Source: Halichoerus grypus (Eukaryota > Chordata > Mammalia > Carnivora > Phocidae). From it: a DNA stretch of 64,000 nucleotides. The position numbers were made by a program, and so were the translations under genes. How positions within the stretch are numbered: position 1 is the stretch's first letter; every line of letters starts with the position of its first letter. Shown here one piece after another: positions 34,000 to 46,683 of the stretch. Under the pieces are notes generated by a model. That model was not told the origin of the DNA. It made no database searches and worked only from the letters and a program-made list of their open reading frames with translations. The stretch is taken from positions 163,214,437 through 163,278,436 of the forward strand of contig NC_135715.1 of the NCBI RefSeq assembly GCF_964656455.1, in the 5' to 3' direction.

Positions 34000-34330
34000 A
34001 AGCCTTTGAGTTAAAGTACTTTTAACTTATTATTCCATTATTTTTCCATTCTGTTACTTTCATTCTGATGTTTATTCTATGACATTTAATTGAATATAAA
34101 AAAATCCAAGTATGCCTTTTTATTGCTAGAAGAAGCGTCATTTTATAACCACTCCTCGATGATTTGGATTTTGTTGACTGCATGGTATTAGAATCTGGCT
34201 TCAAGTGAGGGCAATATTCAAAATACTTTATAATTGTTTTAGAAAACAATTGAAATATTTAATAATTCACAACATTTAACAATGATTAACAATTGTTTCA
34301 GGAGTCAATCAAAATATTTAACAATGATAG
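34000..34330. other. AT-rich unique DNA
   Basis: Short direct repeats of 'aatatttaa.aat' and 'aacaatgat' type occur near 34240-34330 (two related segments, each with caaaatattta or similar). Nothing else recognised. Confidence 0.45.
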
Positions 34331-34345
34331 AAATGAATCAACCAA

Positions 34346-34540
34346 GGGGCACCTGGGTGGCTCTGTTGGTTAAGTGTCTGCCTTCAGTTCAGGTCACGAT
34401 CCCAGGGTCCTGGGATCGAGCCCCACATCGGGCTCCCTGCTCAGCGGGGAGCCTGCTTCTCCCTCTCCCTCTGCTGCTCCCCCTGCTTGTGCTCTCTCTC
34501 TCTCTCTCTTTCTCTCAAATAAATAAAATCTTAAAAAAAA
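34346..34540 (+). mobile_element. Can-SINE copy, sense
   Basis: A well-preserved copy: ggggcacctgggtggctctg, cgatcccagggtcctgggat, cgagccccacatcgggctcc, CT tract, aaataaataaaatctt. The flanks aaatgaatcaacca (34331-34344) and aaattaatcaacta (34542-34555) match at 12 of 14 positions. Confidence 0.95.
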
Positions 34541-34559
34541 TAAATTAATCAACTAGAGC

Positions 34560-35930
34560 AAGGCACCCACCAATCAGAACAGAGCTCAACAAATCAGAAG
34601 TTGGCATCAACCTGTGAGAATCTACTAGATAAATATTATCTGTGTGCTCCAGGAAACTCTTTTCTGTACTGTTAGGCCATTGTTCAGTTAACACGCATTT
34701 GATAGCAAATCCTTTCCAAACCATGGTATTACTTCTGATTTGCAATGCCGTCATTTCTCCTTTTAAGAGGGATATTTAGGTGGTGTAATTGCGTTCAAAA
34801 CACCTGTCTTTCACCTTTTACTTCTAGTTACTTAAAATATCTAGCTACAGCTACTTTCATTAGTACCATACTAATTGCGACATAACGTCAGGGATAAGCG
34901 AAGTTCAGCTTGCGATGGAGACTTCACATGGAATATTCATTGTATACAAACCACTTAAGCCACACAATACAGATTAAGAGATTGCTAAATCACAGTGCTA
35001 AAACTTGCCAATAAAATGTGAGGAAGACAGTAAGAAATCGTATTTTCCACACATTATAATACATATCGAGATGTTTGGAGCCCTTGGCTGTTGGGAATGA
35101 GGTGGTTACTTGCCTTCGTGTAGGCACGGCTACAGCTCCTTGGTTATCCAAAGGGTATTGACGAGCAGATAGAGTACACTCTGTCGATCGGTGCTGCAGA
35201 ATTCTATCATTGCAAGTGTCTACTCCATTGATATTTGCTATTTTTTTTTTCCTCAGAGAAGTGAAAATATAATTATAAGTTGTCTGTTTGGCTTATATAT
35301 GCTTTGTACCCCCATTTCTTTTTCCACCTCCTAGTTCTCAAGTTGCAGGAACCGCTTCTTAGTAGCAGCCCAGTGTGCTGCTGGGCATGGCACTCCGAAA
35401 AAGGTAAATAAAAAGAGAGCTGCATTTTCCAATCATATTAGCACAGCTCCCAGGGGTACATCTTACGAGGAATATTATGACTTTGTTCATCACATTTTCT
35501 TCATTCTGTCTCTCCCCTTTCAAATTTTAACTGATGCATTTCATTGTGTGCGCATTTTCCTAACACTTTTGAATTTATCTGTTGGAAATACAGGGTGGCC
35601 CGTACTGGTAGAGAGACACCCCCTAGTATGCCGAGAGGCAGCCTAATAAAGTTGGCACATGATATGTGAGATCAAATACATGCAAAAGTTACCTTAAGAG
35701 ATATGGCCCAGGCTAAAAGTGACAAGATCGGGCCTTGACAATGGCTGATCAACGGGGTTAAGATATTTTAAGAAAGCATGTGTCAATACTGAGGAATCAG
35801 CAACTTGGAAATCCGGAAAGTGAGTGTGAGGAGCAACATGTCGGGGTTCATGTTAGTCATCTGGGGGGAGGTGCCCACTGAGCAGAGTGAAAGGGTATTA
35901 GATGCGTCCCCAAGGAGCAGAGGAGTGTAT
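34560..35930. other. Unique DNA, no gene recognised
   Basis: No frame has a recognisable domain. The block 35050-35220 has balanced composition and several CpG (tatcgagatg, gtcgatcggtg), which is unusual for this window; it could be a conserved element, but I have no alignment. Confidence 0.4.
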
Positions 35931-35934
35931 TAGG

Positions 35935-36190
35935 TAAAACCAAAGCAGAAGCTTCTGTTCAAATCCCAATGCCACCACTTACCAGTGACTTAACGCCTCT
36001 GGACTGGTTTTCTCATCTGGAAAATGGAGATGATGATACTACTACTTACCTCCTGGGTATTGAAATAAGGTCATATATAAAAGCATTTAGAACGCTGACA
36101 AATGCATGAGGAGTATAGAAGTTGATACTGAGTAGAGCCTTTAGATTGTACCCAATATGTAGCAAGTACTCGATGTTAGCTGTTATTTTG
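35935..36190 (+). mobile_element. MIR SINE, sense
   Basis: Recognisable order: cttctgttcaaatcccaatg, ccaccacttaccagtgactt, ttttctcatctggaaaatgg, agatgatgatactactactt, then a decayed 3' end (agcaagtactcgatgttagc). Confidence 0.85.
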
Positions 36191-36451
36191 ATGATACTGA
36201 TAATAAATATCATGGTGCTTTAATAACATAATCACAAAAGGGACCCCCTAATTATCAAGTGTCTTCCCATGCAGACTTGCCTAGTGGAGAGCATGTGCTG
36301 ATCTAAGAAAATGACTGTCCAGTTCAATGACGTGGTTCGAGCTGTCATGGAAATTAATCTTCTGCTGTCGACATCATTTTATTATGAATTTGATTAGCAT
36401 GACTCCTTCTGAGGAAATAACAATCATCTGCTTTGTGGAACTGCAATGCTG
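36191..36451. other. AT-rich unique DNA
   Basis: Nothing recognised between the MIR and the next SINE. Confidence 0.5.
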
Positions 36452-36465
36452 AAAGCCAGCCTTTA

Positions 36466-36667
36466 TTTTTTTTTTTTTTTAAGACTTTATTTATTTATTT
36501 GACAGAGAGAAACACACCGAGAGAGGGAACACAAGCAGGGGGAGTGGGAGAGGGAGAAGCAGGCCTCCTGCTGAGCAGGGAGCCTGATGTGGGGCTCGAT
36601 CCCAGGACCCTGGGATCATGACCTGAGCCGAAGGCAGACGCCCAATGACTGAGCCACCCAGGCGCCC
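36466..36667 (-). mobile_element. Can-SINE copy, antisense, 14-bp TSD
   Basis: Reversed SINE with a 15-base T-run, aagactttatttatttattt and reversed head gagccacccaggcgccc. Flanks aaagccagccttta at 36452-36465 and 36668-36681 are identical. Confidence 0.96.
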
Positions 36668-36681
36668 AAAGCCAGCCTTTA

Positions 36682-39087
36682 GATAGAGGTGAATCCATTA
36701 AGGTACCACCCCTTTGCAGCCTTCTGCCCGAGTGACAGGAAGACTGCAGCACGTCACAATCATATCCTCTGGGAAACCACTCATGACATGACACCTGTTG
36801 AGCTTGCATGAGAAAGTTCTAGCAGAGACAAAAAGTTTAGTTGACTTGTGAGCCCTACCCCTCTCCCCGCTCCTCCGGCCAGCACTTGTGGACCATGAGA
36901 GTCTCAAGCTACACTGTAATTGTGAACCTGAAAATCAGAAACATCTGCAGAATTATGTATAGCCAAAGAGCTTTTCTGTTAGCATTAGTTGCTACTCAAG
37001 GAACTACATATTCCAGCAGAGATGGGGCATCCACAAGAATTTTGTTCTACTGATAGTATTTAAATTATTTTGTGTATCATCTGTTACATTCACCTAGTGG
37101 CAATGCTTTGACAAGCATGGCAGTTAAATATCTGCCAAGCACTCCGCGGGTTGCAGGGCATCTGACCAAAGGTCACGGAGTCTGCTGGAGGTTTGCTGGA
37201 AGAGTGAGGCAGGCCTTTACTGAAACTTTGGCTGGAAGCCCCCACTGGGCAGATACGTTTTCTATGGTCTTATTCGTTTAAAATTTAATAATTTTCCAGC
37301 ATTTATTGCTTCGACCACAAGCTCCCCATAGCAAAGGGGAAAAAAAAGTAAAGACCTTCCCTCTTGCTTTAACCTGTAGTACTTTTATAGAATGCTATTG
37401 TCTGAAACCAAATGCCAGGACAATGATGGTGGAACTGGGTGAAAGCTACTGGCTGGACTCCAGGGCAAGGGCTGAACAGCAACCTCGCTCCTCCATCCCA
37501 GAGCCCAGGCCCATGCATGAGTAATGGGAATCGGCTCCGGGGGCTGAAGATGCTGTCATGATCCAGAGAGCCAGGGTGCTGTCCTCATCCCAGGTATAGC
37601 AACACCTGGCGTTCTTCCCAACCCTTGAAGATAAATAGTAGGTCCCTTATTGAAACTTTTTTGCTCTCTAGTGAAATATCCATAATTCATTCATCATTCC
37701 TCTTAACAGATGGTTTGGATGCCATCATGAGCTTGGTAAGATTCACCCAGAAGACCCTTCAGGAGGGCCAGATCCTCTGTAGGTTTTAATCCTCAAATAT
37801 GACCAATAGCTTTTAAGCTATCTTGGGCCTAGCCGAGATCATATAAGAGCTGCTATGGATTCTCAGACCAAGACCAGACCCTAGACCCAGAAAACATGGG
37901 ATCTTGACCTCAGGAACTGAAGGGAGGGCTGTATTGCTTCAGCTCACCTATCAAAGGTGTCAGGTGACTACCTTTCTATGTTGGCTCCAGAAGGTTCTCA
38001 GAAAGGAATCCATGTGCTTGTGTGACCCAGCTTTGATAAAACAGTCAAAATTCGCCTTGAACTTGTCATTCTTGGGACAGAGCAAAGTCTTAAGAACATT
38101 TTTTTTTAAACTGTCAAAATACAGGAGTTAAACTTAAAAGGCTAATAAAAATAAGAAAAGAGTAATAAAACTGTCAACTCCTCTTTTCTCTCCAAGCTGT
38201 ATTTAGGAAAAATTATATTTGTTCTCTTATGGAAAGAAAAGACTGTCAGTTTTAAGGGCCCAAGCAAACAAGAAACAGGGCATGTTAATTGAAAGAATTA
38301 TTGTAATCAAAGTCTGAGTGCAAAATTACATCCTTCATAATTTTACACTTAAGTGAAGTGCATTTCTGTCCATGCCTGGAAAGAAAGAATTTTCCTCATG
38401 TCTGACATATCAAATACCAAAAACCTTGCCAGCAGTAACCAGAGAATAAAGTTGGATGGTTTTAAAAGCTTTTTATTGTCATGAACACAAGGATGTGAAA
38501 AATGCATTGTCATTCCTTTATGGAGGCATCTAGGTGTGCGATCATTGATCAACACCGCAGAAAGTGTGACTGGAGACAACAAAGCAGAGAAAAAGAAATG
38601 CTATAGTTCTAAAAAAGTTTAAATATATACATATGTATTTATATTTCTACATACATATTTCAGAATTCAAGTACTGTGACCTAAAATATTCTTACAAAAT
38701 AAATATCAGCTAAATGAATCCAGGCACAACTTGATGAAAGTCACTATACCATATGCATTTATGACACAAGCAAAACTAGGGGTCAGAAGAATATGACACT
38801 GATGCTTAATCATTTTTAACGCCTCTTTTTTCAAAAGTCAGTGGTAGATACAATCTAAATCTAATATGAGGACCGCTTAGGATCAGTCCTTCAAGCATTA
38901 GGCCCGATTAATACAATAAAGGACAGAGCTCTCGAATGAGCCAAGTGGAAGAGGAGGGCCAGGAGCCTTAATTCAGCTCTGCTCTACTGATCGGTGCATA
39001 TCGAGCATCACATGGCCGATGTTCCAACTGATCCTGAATCATTTCTCTGTAACAGCAAGCAGCTTTTCCTGAGCCATCCCTACACTT
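36682..39087. other. Unique DNA, no gene recognised
   Basis: 2.4 kb with only short frames (up to 77 codons) and no repeat that I can identify. Composition is near the local average. An undetected exon cannot be ruled out. Confidence 0.5.
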
Positions 39088-39098
39088 TCCCTCTGTTT

Positions 39099-39308
39099 CT
39101 TTTCTTTCTTTTTTTTTTTTAAAGATTTTATTTATTTGTTGGAAAGAGAGAGAGAGAGCACGAGCAGGGGGAACAACAGGCAGAGGGGGAGGGAGAAGCA
39201 GGCTCCGCGCTGAGCAGGGGGCCCGATGCGGGGCTCGATCCCAGGACCCCGGGATCATGACCTGAGCCGAAGGCAGACACTTAAGCGACTGAGCCACCCA
39301 GGCGTCCC
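39099..39308 (-). mobile_element. Can-SINE copy, antisense
   Basis: Reversed SINE, T-run to gagccacccaggcgtccc, with several CpG retained (ccgcgctgagcaggggg, cccgatgcggggctcgat), which suggests a fairly young copy. Flanks tccctctgttt (39088-39098) and tccctcagttt (39309-39319) differ at one base. Confidence 0.93.
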
Positions 39309-39424
39309 TCCCTCAGTTTATTTTATGACAAATGGCTTCTTAAAATTAAAAATACAGAGATGGTATTGTAATCAGAATGTAACAAGAATGTGCCGTTTCT
39401 CAGGGTCAAGCTAAACCGTCTTGA

Positions 39425-39830
39425 AGTCAGTGTTCCTCAAAGTGGGGTTCCAGACCACTGACATGGGGATTCCCTGAAGGGTACCTTGCTTACCAGCAGG
39501 ATTCCTAATTCCTATCCAAGACCTAATGAATCAGTCTTTCCCAATATGGGGACTGGGCCTGGGCCTTTTCCATAAGCCCGCCAGGTGATGCTCTTACACA
39601 CTAAATCTTGAGAAATAACCCTTAAAGGAATTGCACTTGGGACTTGAACTTAATTAGCCTTATATAAATCAGAGGTTCACTGGTGCACAATAGAATCCCT
39701 TGGGGAGGTTTAAAGCCACACAACCATGACTGCTCCTCAGCCCCAGAATGTCTCATTTGGATGGCCTTAGGTGAGGCCTGGGAAGGAGCAATTTTTTTTA
39801 AGTTACACATGTTATTCTAATATACAACTA
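39425..39830. mobile_element. Two decayed hAT-type (MER5-like) elements
   Basis: The first (about 39425-39618) begins gtgttcctcaaagtggggtt and ends ttgagaaataac, typical hAT-MITE ends. The second (about 39670-39830) has gaggttcactggtgcacaat, agaatcccttggggaggttt and ctcctcagccccagaatgtc, close to MER5A. Neither codes for protein. Confidence 0.65.
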
Positions 39831-39835
39831 AGATT

Positions 39836-40332
39836 GGATGTTCATAAGCAGTATTATTCACAATAGCCAAAGGTAGAAAACAACACAAGTGTCTTCCAAC
39901 GAATGAATGGATAAACAAATTGTGGTATATACATACAGTGATAAACCTTTTAGCCATAAAAAGGGAGTGAAATCCTGATATATATATTACAATATGGATG
40001 AACCTTGAAAATATTATGTTGGGTGAAATAAGTCAGACATAACAGGACAAATATTGCATGATTCCACTTATATGAGGTATCCAGAATAGACAAATTCATA
40101 GAGACAGGAAGTAGAAGAGAGATTACCAGCACCTGGAGGCAGAGGGAAATGGAGAATTAGTGGCCACTAGTTACAGACTTTCTGTTTGAGGTGATAGGAA
40201 AGTTTTGGAAATATATAATAGTGATAGCTACACAGCATTGTGAATGTCTAATGCCACTAAATTGTACACTTAAAAATGGTTGCACTTGTAAACTTCATGT
40301 TATGTATATTTCACCCCAATAAAAAAGTTTTT
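39836..40332 (+). mobile_element. L1 3' end fragment (older mammalian type)
   Basis: The text follows the end of ORF2 and 3'UTR of an older L1: ttcacaatagccaaaggtag, gaatggataaacaaattgtg, ctgatatatatattacaatatgg..., taagtcagacataacaggac, ttgcatgattccacttatat, tgttatgtatatttcacccc, aataaaaaag. A Can-SINE is inserted just after its tail. Confidence 0.9.
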
Positions 40333-40347
40333 AAAAGGCAAAAACAT

Positions 40348-40542
40348 GGAGCACCTGGGTTGCTCAGTTGGTTAAGCGACTGCCTTCTGTTCAGGTCACG
40401 ATCCCAGAGTCCCAGGATCGAGTACAGCATCGGGCTCCCTGATCAGCGGGGAGTCTGCTTCTCCCTCTGACCCTATCCCCTCTTGTGCTCTCTCTCTCTC
40501 ACTCTCTCTCTTTCTCAAATAAATAAAATAAAATCTTTTTAA
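40348..40542 (+). mobile_element. Can-SINE copy, 15-bp TSD
   Basis: Head gagcacctgggttgctcagt, a changed B-box region (ggatcgagtacagcatcggg), CT tract, aaataaataaaataaaatc. Flanks aaaaggcaaaaacat at 40333-40347 and 40543-40557 are identical; the insertion is right behind the older L1 tail. Confidence 0.95.
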
Positions 40543-40938
40543 AAAAGGCAAAAACATATCAATGATCTTAACTAGGATTGAAAACCTTTGTACCTAACGC
40601 ATACAGGTGAAGCAAACAGCCTGCCACAGGAAAAAATTGAGCTTCTCACTCCATTAATAAAAGGCGTTTACCAACTCCCCATTGACCCTTGAAAAAAGGG
40701 GAAGTCCTTAGCATAGCCTAAAAGCCCTCCATGATTTGGCCATGGACTACCCACCCAATCTCATTTCTGATCACCACCCTCCATCCTTTGCTTCAGCAAT
40801 AACTCCAAACTGAGTGACGCGTAATTGTCTGACTACACCATTTGGGAGCACACATCCATGTTTTTCCCACATGCTGTTCTTCCTTTCTGCAAATCATCTC
40901 CTTGCCAGAGACCGCTGGTCCAACTCACCAATTAAGGC

Positions 40939-41121
40939 CGTGATGTCAACCCTGGCTGCATATTAAAATTTCCTACAGAGCCTTTTAAAACTAAGCATGC
41001 CTGGGCCACTCCTTAGACCAATGAAATCAGTCAATGTCAGGAGTGGGAACTGAGCATCAGTCATTGTCTTAAATGCTCCCCAGGTGATTCTAATGTATGA
41101 GTGTGACTGAGAACCACTTCT
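40939..41121 (+). mobile_element. MER5A-like hAT element nested in L2
   Basis: The sequence gtcaaccctggctgcatatt, ctcagagcc-like middle, tgctccccaggtgattctaa and tgactgagaaccacttc matches the MER5A layout from end to end. Non-coding. Confidence 0.8.
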
Positions 41122-41129
41122 TTATTACT

Positions 41130-41284
41130 CAGTGTGTGGTCCGCTGACCAGCAGCCTTGACATCATCTTGGAGCTTGTTAGAAATGCAGAATCTCAGGAC
41201 TCATCTTAGACCCACTGATACAGAATCCTCACTGTAACAAGATCTGCAGGTGATTTATTTGCTCATTAAAATTTGAGAAACTCT
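41130..41284 (+). mobile_element. Second hAT-type MITE, adjacent
   Basis: It starts cagtgtgtggtccgctgacc and ends tttgagaaactct, with gagcttgttagaaatgcaga and acaagatctgcaggtgattt inside. This is a MER5/MER20-class hAT layout; I do not fix the subfamily. Confidence 0.7.
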
Positions 41285-41584
41285 CTTAAAGCTCATCTCA
41301 GGACTTTAAGTAGCCTTTCCGGGCCACTCTGCCCTGTTGACCACTTGTGCCTAGAACTTACTTCTATATGTGCATTTCTCTTATTGTACTAAGATTTTGA
41401 GATCTTGTAGACAACATTTTATCTTTATATCTCCAGTAGCTAGCAGGTTATCTAGCTTCCATAAATAATTACTTGAATTATATTAAATTTTAAAAGCAAC
41501 AACCTTATCATCAGCATTTCAAAAATAATGATAACACCCCAAAACCAAAGACTAAGGCATAACAGAGTAAAAGGGCCCACTGAT

Positions 41585-41785
41585 GGAGCAACTATTATGT
41601 GCCAAGACCTTCAAACATGGAACGTGCACCCTTAGAAGAGCCCCACGGGATAAGTGTTAGCATCTCAATTTTATAGATAGAGTCACTGGAGCTCAGAGAT
41701 GAGAAGAAAGTTGGTCGCGAGCTGGTGCGTGATAGGGATTTGAATCTAGCTCTGCCTTGTTCCACAGCCAGTTGTTCTGAGCTGC
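41585..41785 (-). mobile_element. MIR SINE, antisense
   Basis: Reversed MIR: catctcaattttatagatag, gtcactggagctcagagatg, then gatttgaatctagctctgcc. The cag-core is present (ctcagagatgagaagaaagt). Confidence 0.8.
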
Positions 41786-41789
41786 TAGC

Positions 41790-44700
41790 AATTTAAAAAA
41801 ACAGCTCATATTTCAGAACATCCTGAGTATACCTCTATTCTCTCCTGAATTCCTCTCCCTACCTGCCCTCATCATCTCTTCTTATCAGTGAGTGTGACCT
41901 CCCTTTAGCCAAATTCCTCTCCCCACTGGCTCTTTTCTCTCAGTCTTTATTTTCCTCCCCTTCAATGACTTACCTTGTCCCTCCACAGGGATTGAAGTAC
42001 ATTTTGGACTCTTGTTTTAGTTGTTAAATGTATTTCCTCTTTCTAAAATTCACTATCAGGTCAATTAAATTCCTCAGTAAGTAGTTAAGATTTCTGGTAA
42101 GTCCTCTTCTGATAGGACGTGAAGTAGGTTATAGATTTAAATACGATCTGAAGCTAATTTTAATTGAAAGTAAGAAACTTCACCGTTGCTTCTCTTTGGC
42201 TTGATTTTATGCAACAGATAGAAATTATAAGCCTAAATTCAGTTGTTTTTTGTTGGAAAGTAAGGCTCCAAGGAAAACTCTTATCTTTCTTTACCCTCCA
42301 ACAGAAAAGGAACACAACTCGGCTTCACTTCTTTTTCTTCCGTGGATCAAACTCCAGCTTGGATGGAAACATTTATTTGAGGAACTAAATGGTTTATTAT
42401 TTATCTAGGTGTCATGTGTAAATATCCATCTTCACTGAAAACTATAACAAATTTTGCAATCTAATCCACAAATACATATTTTTCTTTGAAAGAATTAAAA
42501 AAAAAATAGAACATTTCAAAAACTTCCTAAGAAAAAACAATGGCAACATTAAGTTAAGCAAAATGTCAAGGCTGAAAACCCCCAAATTTAATATAGAACA
42601 ATAATTCCTTTGCTGGAATAGAATTTGAACAGAAAAGAAATAGCACTGTGATATATAGCCTGGTATACCCAAATAAAGATTACCACGATATTTTATGATA
42701 GCACTGTAAGGCCAAATGAAATAAAATTACTGCAGGGGTGAGTTTCCACAATGTCAAAATAACAAACCAGCTATGGCAATTCAACCCCAAACAATATTAC
42801 ATGTGATGTGCAATATACCCTCTTCGGGTGTCTTCTCCCCTACACTTCTTGGTGAGAACTGTATCCACTGTGAAGAGTCGGCCATCACCGTAGGGGGACC
42901 AACATTCCTCGTGTGTACAGAACTCCCCCAGTGTTAGCTCTTCCCCCTGCCCTGAAACCCCCTCAGTCCTGGGCAAACTGTAATCTTTGGCCACCCCAGC
43001 TGGCAGTCATGTTTGTGCCTGACCACACCCCCTCATTTGCATGTTCAGGGGTGATAGTCTGACTCAAACTGAGTCAGATGCATACTCTCGCCTGGTAAAT
43101 CTTTCTTTGCTGCAGCAGGTTTGGACTGGAAGAGATGTAAACCAGGTCCCGAGGAGCCAGGCCACTGCAAGATAGAGCTGGTTGTATGTCCTCTACTAGG
43201 CCTCACATCTAATGCGGTACCCTTCACATTGTAGATGTTAGGATTCTCTATGCTCATTTGACACCTTTTTTAGCAGTAAAAAGTCTTCTGACTGCAAAAT
43301 CAATATATTATGACAATTTTCTGACTGATGGCATTCGAGCGTATTGAGGAAGGAAGCCTATTTCTAATGATACACAAGTACCATATGGGCTGGTGGCTTT
43401 GCTGGAGGCGACTGTGTTCGGTGATACGCATTAGGGGAATCCAAGAATGCCACTCTGTGAGGAGAAGGGAAGACAAAGAAGCCATGCAGCACAAACAAAG
43501 AGCAGAGCCCTCGCATGTAAAGGCAGGGGAGTCGGCCCCAGCTCCTCATTCTAGTCTTCTGCTCCTGAGCCTGACTGCCTCCTTAGGAAGGTACTCAGAC
43601 ACCTGATAATAAAATCTTCCTTTTTGTTTACATCGAATGAATGGATTCTAAAACTTAGAATCAACAGAGCTAATTCCATGATTTGCATCCAAAAGTTAAA
43701 GACGTGAAAATAAAGCAACTATGTTATCTGACAAAATTGCTCATTTTATTTATTCTCTGAAATGATCAGACATTTTAATAAAAATAATTCATCCTCTCTA
43801 TGTAGACATAGCCTCTGCAAAAAAAAATTATTAGAGAAATCATAACTGGGAAGAACATTTTAAGTGTATGTTGCCAATACACTTAGCGAATAATAATAAA
43901 GACATCTGGGAGTACAGTATTAATAGTAAGTACCCTTTGGATGTCTGTAAATAGATATTATTAAATTTTAGTAATCTAACAAATTCTGTATGAGGACTTA
44001 GCCTGATGGGTAAAGATGTTGTTACTGGCAAAGAGATTAAAAACGAGCATCAAATTTGTTTATCTCTCCCTTTTAGTGATGGGCATATAATGCCATCCTT
44101 GAAATAGTGAAATGCAGTCTTCAATTAAATCCTTGATAAGAAACTGCAGAATATCCATTCCACTTCAAATTCTTCTTATAATTGTAAGTCTTGATATTTT
44201 TCAAAGCATATTGTTTGTGTCAATCACATGTAATATCTAGAGTCTATCACATGAAATGTAATTCAGTCGTGGGATTGCAAGGTTTCTGTTCTGTAGCATC
44301 ACTAATAATGGTAATACTATGCATTTCTAGGGGGCTTTTCTTTAAAAGTAGTTTGGAGAATTGTCTTGTTGACTTGCACCTTGAGATAGAGGCAGCACCA
44401 ATGTTGCGCATAGGAAAAAGAAATCTTTCTAATGTATTCTAAAGAAAGCCACTTTCTTCAAACCTTTACTTACCAACATTATACATTCTGTAGCAAAACA
44501 AAATGAGCTCTGCATCTCCTGGCATAATTGAAAAGCTTATTTTTAAATGCCATATGTTACTATGATTCATGCTGTGTTTTTAATGATTATCGCACATGCA
44601 AGCAAAATGCTATATTAGCTTTATATTCATGTAATTCCTGATAATCACAAATACACACAATGAAAGACAGGAACAATATCAGGGTGCCGGAGATGCAAAG

Positions 44701-44955
44701 AATCTCAAAAAGTTCTCTAATCTTGCATCTCATCTTTATAGACGATTGAACTTAAGTCATCCAAGACAAATGGTAGCATTTCCTTTTCAATTTAATAAGT
44801 GCTTTATGGAAGTCCACAATGCCACCCAAACTACAGAGAATAAAAGAAAAGTTGGACCTGATTCTATCCCATTTTTAAGGAATATACAATATTTTTTTCG
44901 AAAAGGTATAAAATAAATAGAAAATAAACAATAGTATGTATATCTTGGGATGCAT
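41790..44955. other. Unique DNA, no gene recognised
   Basis: About 3.2 kb with frames under 95 codons. The block 42810-43260 has balanced GC, an octamer atttgcat at 43036 and overlapping frames on both strands. It may be an old LTR or a regulatory element; I cannot tell which. The remainder is AT-rich. Confidence 0.4.
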
Positions 44956-44956
44956 A

Positions 44957-45135
44957 CAGTAAAGGCTCTCAAATTTTAGCATACATCAGAATCCCTTGGC
45001 AGGTTTGTGAAAACACAGATTTCTGGGCTCCTACCTCCCATTTCTGATTCAGTAGGTCTGGGGCGGGACTCAAGAATTTGCATTTTCAACAAGCTTCCAA
45101 AGGATGCTGATGTTGCTGGTTCCCAGACCTTATTC
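44957..45135 (+). mobile_element. MER20 hAT element
   Basis: Typical MER20 phrases are in order: aggctctcaaattttagcat, catcagaatcccttggcagg, ctgattcagtaggtctgggg, caagaatttgcattttcaac, gatgctgatgttgctggttc. Both ends are slightly decayed. MER20 is a short non-autonomous element; some copies act as enhancers in placental mammals, but nothing shows that here. Confidence 0.9.
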
Positions 45136-45164
45136 TGGGACCCAAGGCAGTAAAATATAGGGCT

Positions 45165-45375
45165 TAAAAAGGCAGGCTATGGAGTTCAAGTGAAGAATTT
45201 GAATTCCACCTGCATAATATTGCATAAGTTGTTCATCCTCATTGCCTCAGTTTATTTGCCTCTAAAATGGAAACAAGTATTTTTATGGGAATTAAATGAG
45301 ATAATGCCTGTAAAGCAATAGCACAGTGCCTGGCACATAGTAAGCCCACAACAAGTGTTCGTTATTAAGGCTATT
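45165..45375 (+). mobile_element. MIR SINE, sense
   Basis: The 3' part is well preserved: attgcctcagtttatttgcc, ggaattaaatgagataatgc, agcacagtgcctggcacata. The head is decayed. Confidence 0.9.
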
Positions 45376-45445
45376 TTAGAGAAGTAGTTCCTTAGTACTA
45401 GTTAGGAACTAACTACCCGTTCTCAAACCAGTACTGGTATGTGAA

Positions 45446-45450
45446 ACACA

Positions 45451-45487
<37 letters not shown>

Positions 45488-45500
45488 CTACTACTACTAC
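45446..45500. repeat. Compound (CA)n-(CTA)n microsatellite
   Basis: About 19 CA units end at 45485 and continue directly into five CTA units. The junction shares the cacta word, so the second repeat probably grew from the edge of the first. Confidence 0.95.
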
Positions 45501-45504
45501 TCTA

Positions 45505-46683
45505 TGGTAGTATAAAGTTATAAAATGTCTTTTCTTAGGAACCATTTTTCTGTTATCCTAAGATAACATATTTCCTAATTTTTGGTCCTGACATATATTT
45601 ATGCATATGAAAATAATGGTAATAGGAACTGGCATTTACTTATTTGAATAATAAAAGCTTGACAATACCACAACTGTTACCCTCCCCCATGATAATTTGA
45701 GGTTGAAATAGGAAAAAATAAAGGAGAGGTAGGATTGGGGGCTTCCCAAGAGGGCCACCATGACTGCGTCATCCAGAGTATAATACTAGGAAGCCCACAA
45801 ATCTCCGAAAGAAGAAAGGGAGTTCATATAGGACTGATGCTGAGTTGTGGCAAGAGTAGCAGACATAGGAAGGGGTCAGGAGGGCACTGTGCAAGAATGG
45901 AGTGCACAAAACACAGTGCTGGCTCTGACCCACTCAGTGTAACAAGGCAAGGAACTGAGAAGTGCCTGGGTGGCCTCCATGTGACCTCCCCTAATAGGTC
46001 AATGTACAGCACAATACACACATCCGTGTTGCCATGGCAACTTTAAGGCAACCGTATCTCAGGGTCTAACGTGAGAAGTCAGAGACTAAATCCTGCCCTG
46101 ACCACCTGACTGATGATTTTTCTGACAGAGGGTTCAATAAAGCAAAATAAACTTAAACTCAAAATTCATTCTATTCTGCCAGAGTGGGGATGCAGGTTAT
46201 CCCCTGGGGTTAAGGGATAGGCCCTGGGTGGCAGTCAAATGTTTCTGTCCTTGCTACCCCGGTCCATATCTAACCATCAGGCAAAAGACACTTACACCAT
46301 GAGAAGCTCTCAAAGGTAAAATATAATTTCTGTCGATATTTTGGTGTAATTGTTTTGGCTCTAATTAACCACATTCTCATGCTATTAGACTAGAAAAAAA
46401 CAATTCTAAGCAAAGATTTTGAAGAAATATTTTGTTAAGGTCCATTCAAACCTCTTTAGGTAGAGGTCAGGAATTGGAATCAGGGAGATGGTAGGATTCA
46501 GGAGAGGGGTAAAAGTTAGTGATATCTTTGGGGCTCACTATAATAGGTAATAACCAACTGTTTTGATGATTCAATGTTTTGAGCAAAGAAATGTCTACCC
46601 AAACCAGCCATAACAAAAGGACCTGCTGCATGATAGACAATGTCAGTAACTAAGGGTCATTGAAAAGCATTGTCTTAGGGGAT
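45505..46683. other. Unique DNA, no gene recognised
   Basis: A 103-codon frame at 45735-46046 and an overlapping antisense frame have no domain. Nothing else assignable. Confidence 0.45.

Larger units (their letters stand above)
40660..41470 (+). mobile_element. L2 LINE fragment, interrupted by two hAT elements
   Basis: L2 text (agccctccatgatttggcca, cacatgctgttcttcctttc, ccaattaaggcc) breaks at about 40938 and resumes at 41285 (cttaaagctcatctcaggac, tttccgggccactctgccct, catttctcttattgtact, tatctccagtagctagcagg). The junction words ttaaggc and ttaaagc look like a decayed 8-bp target duplication, as hAT elements make. Confidence 0.75.
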
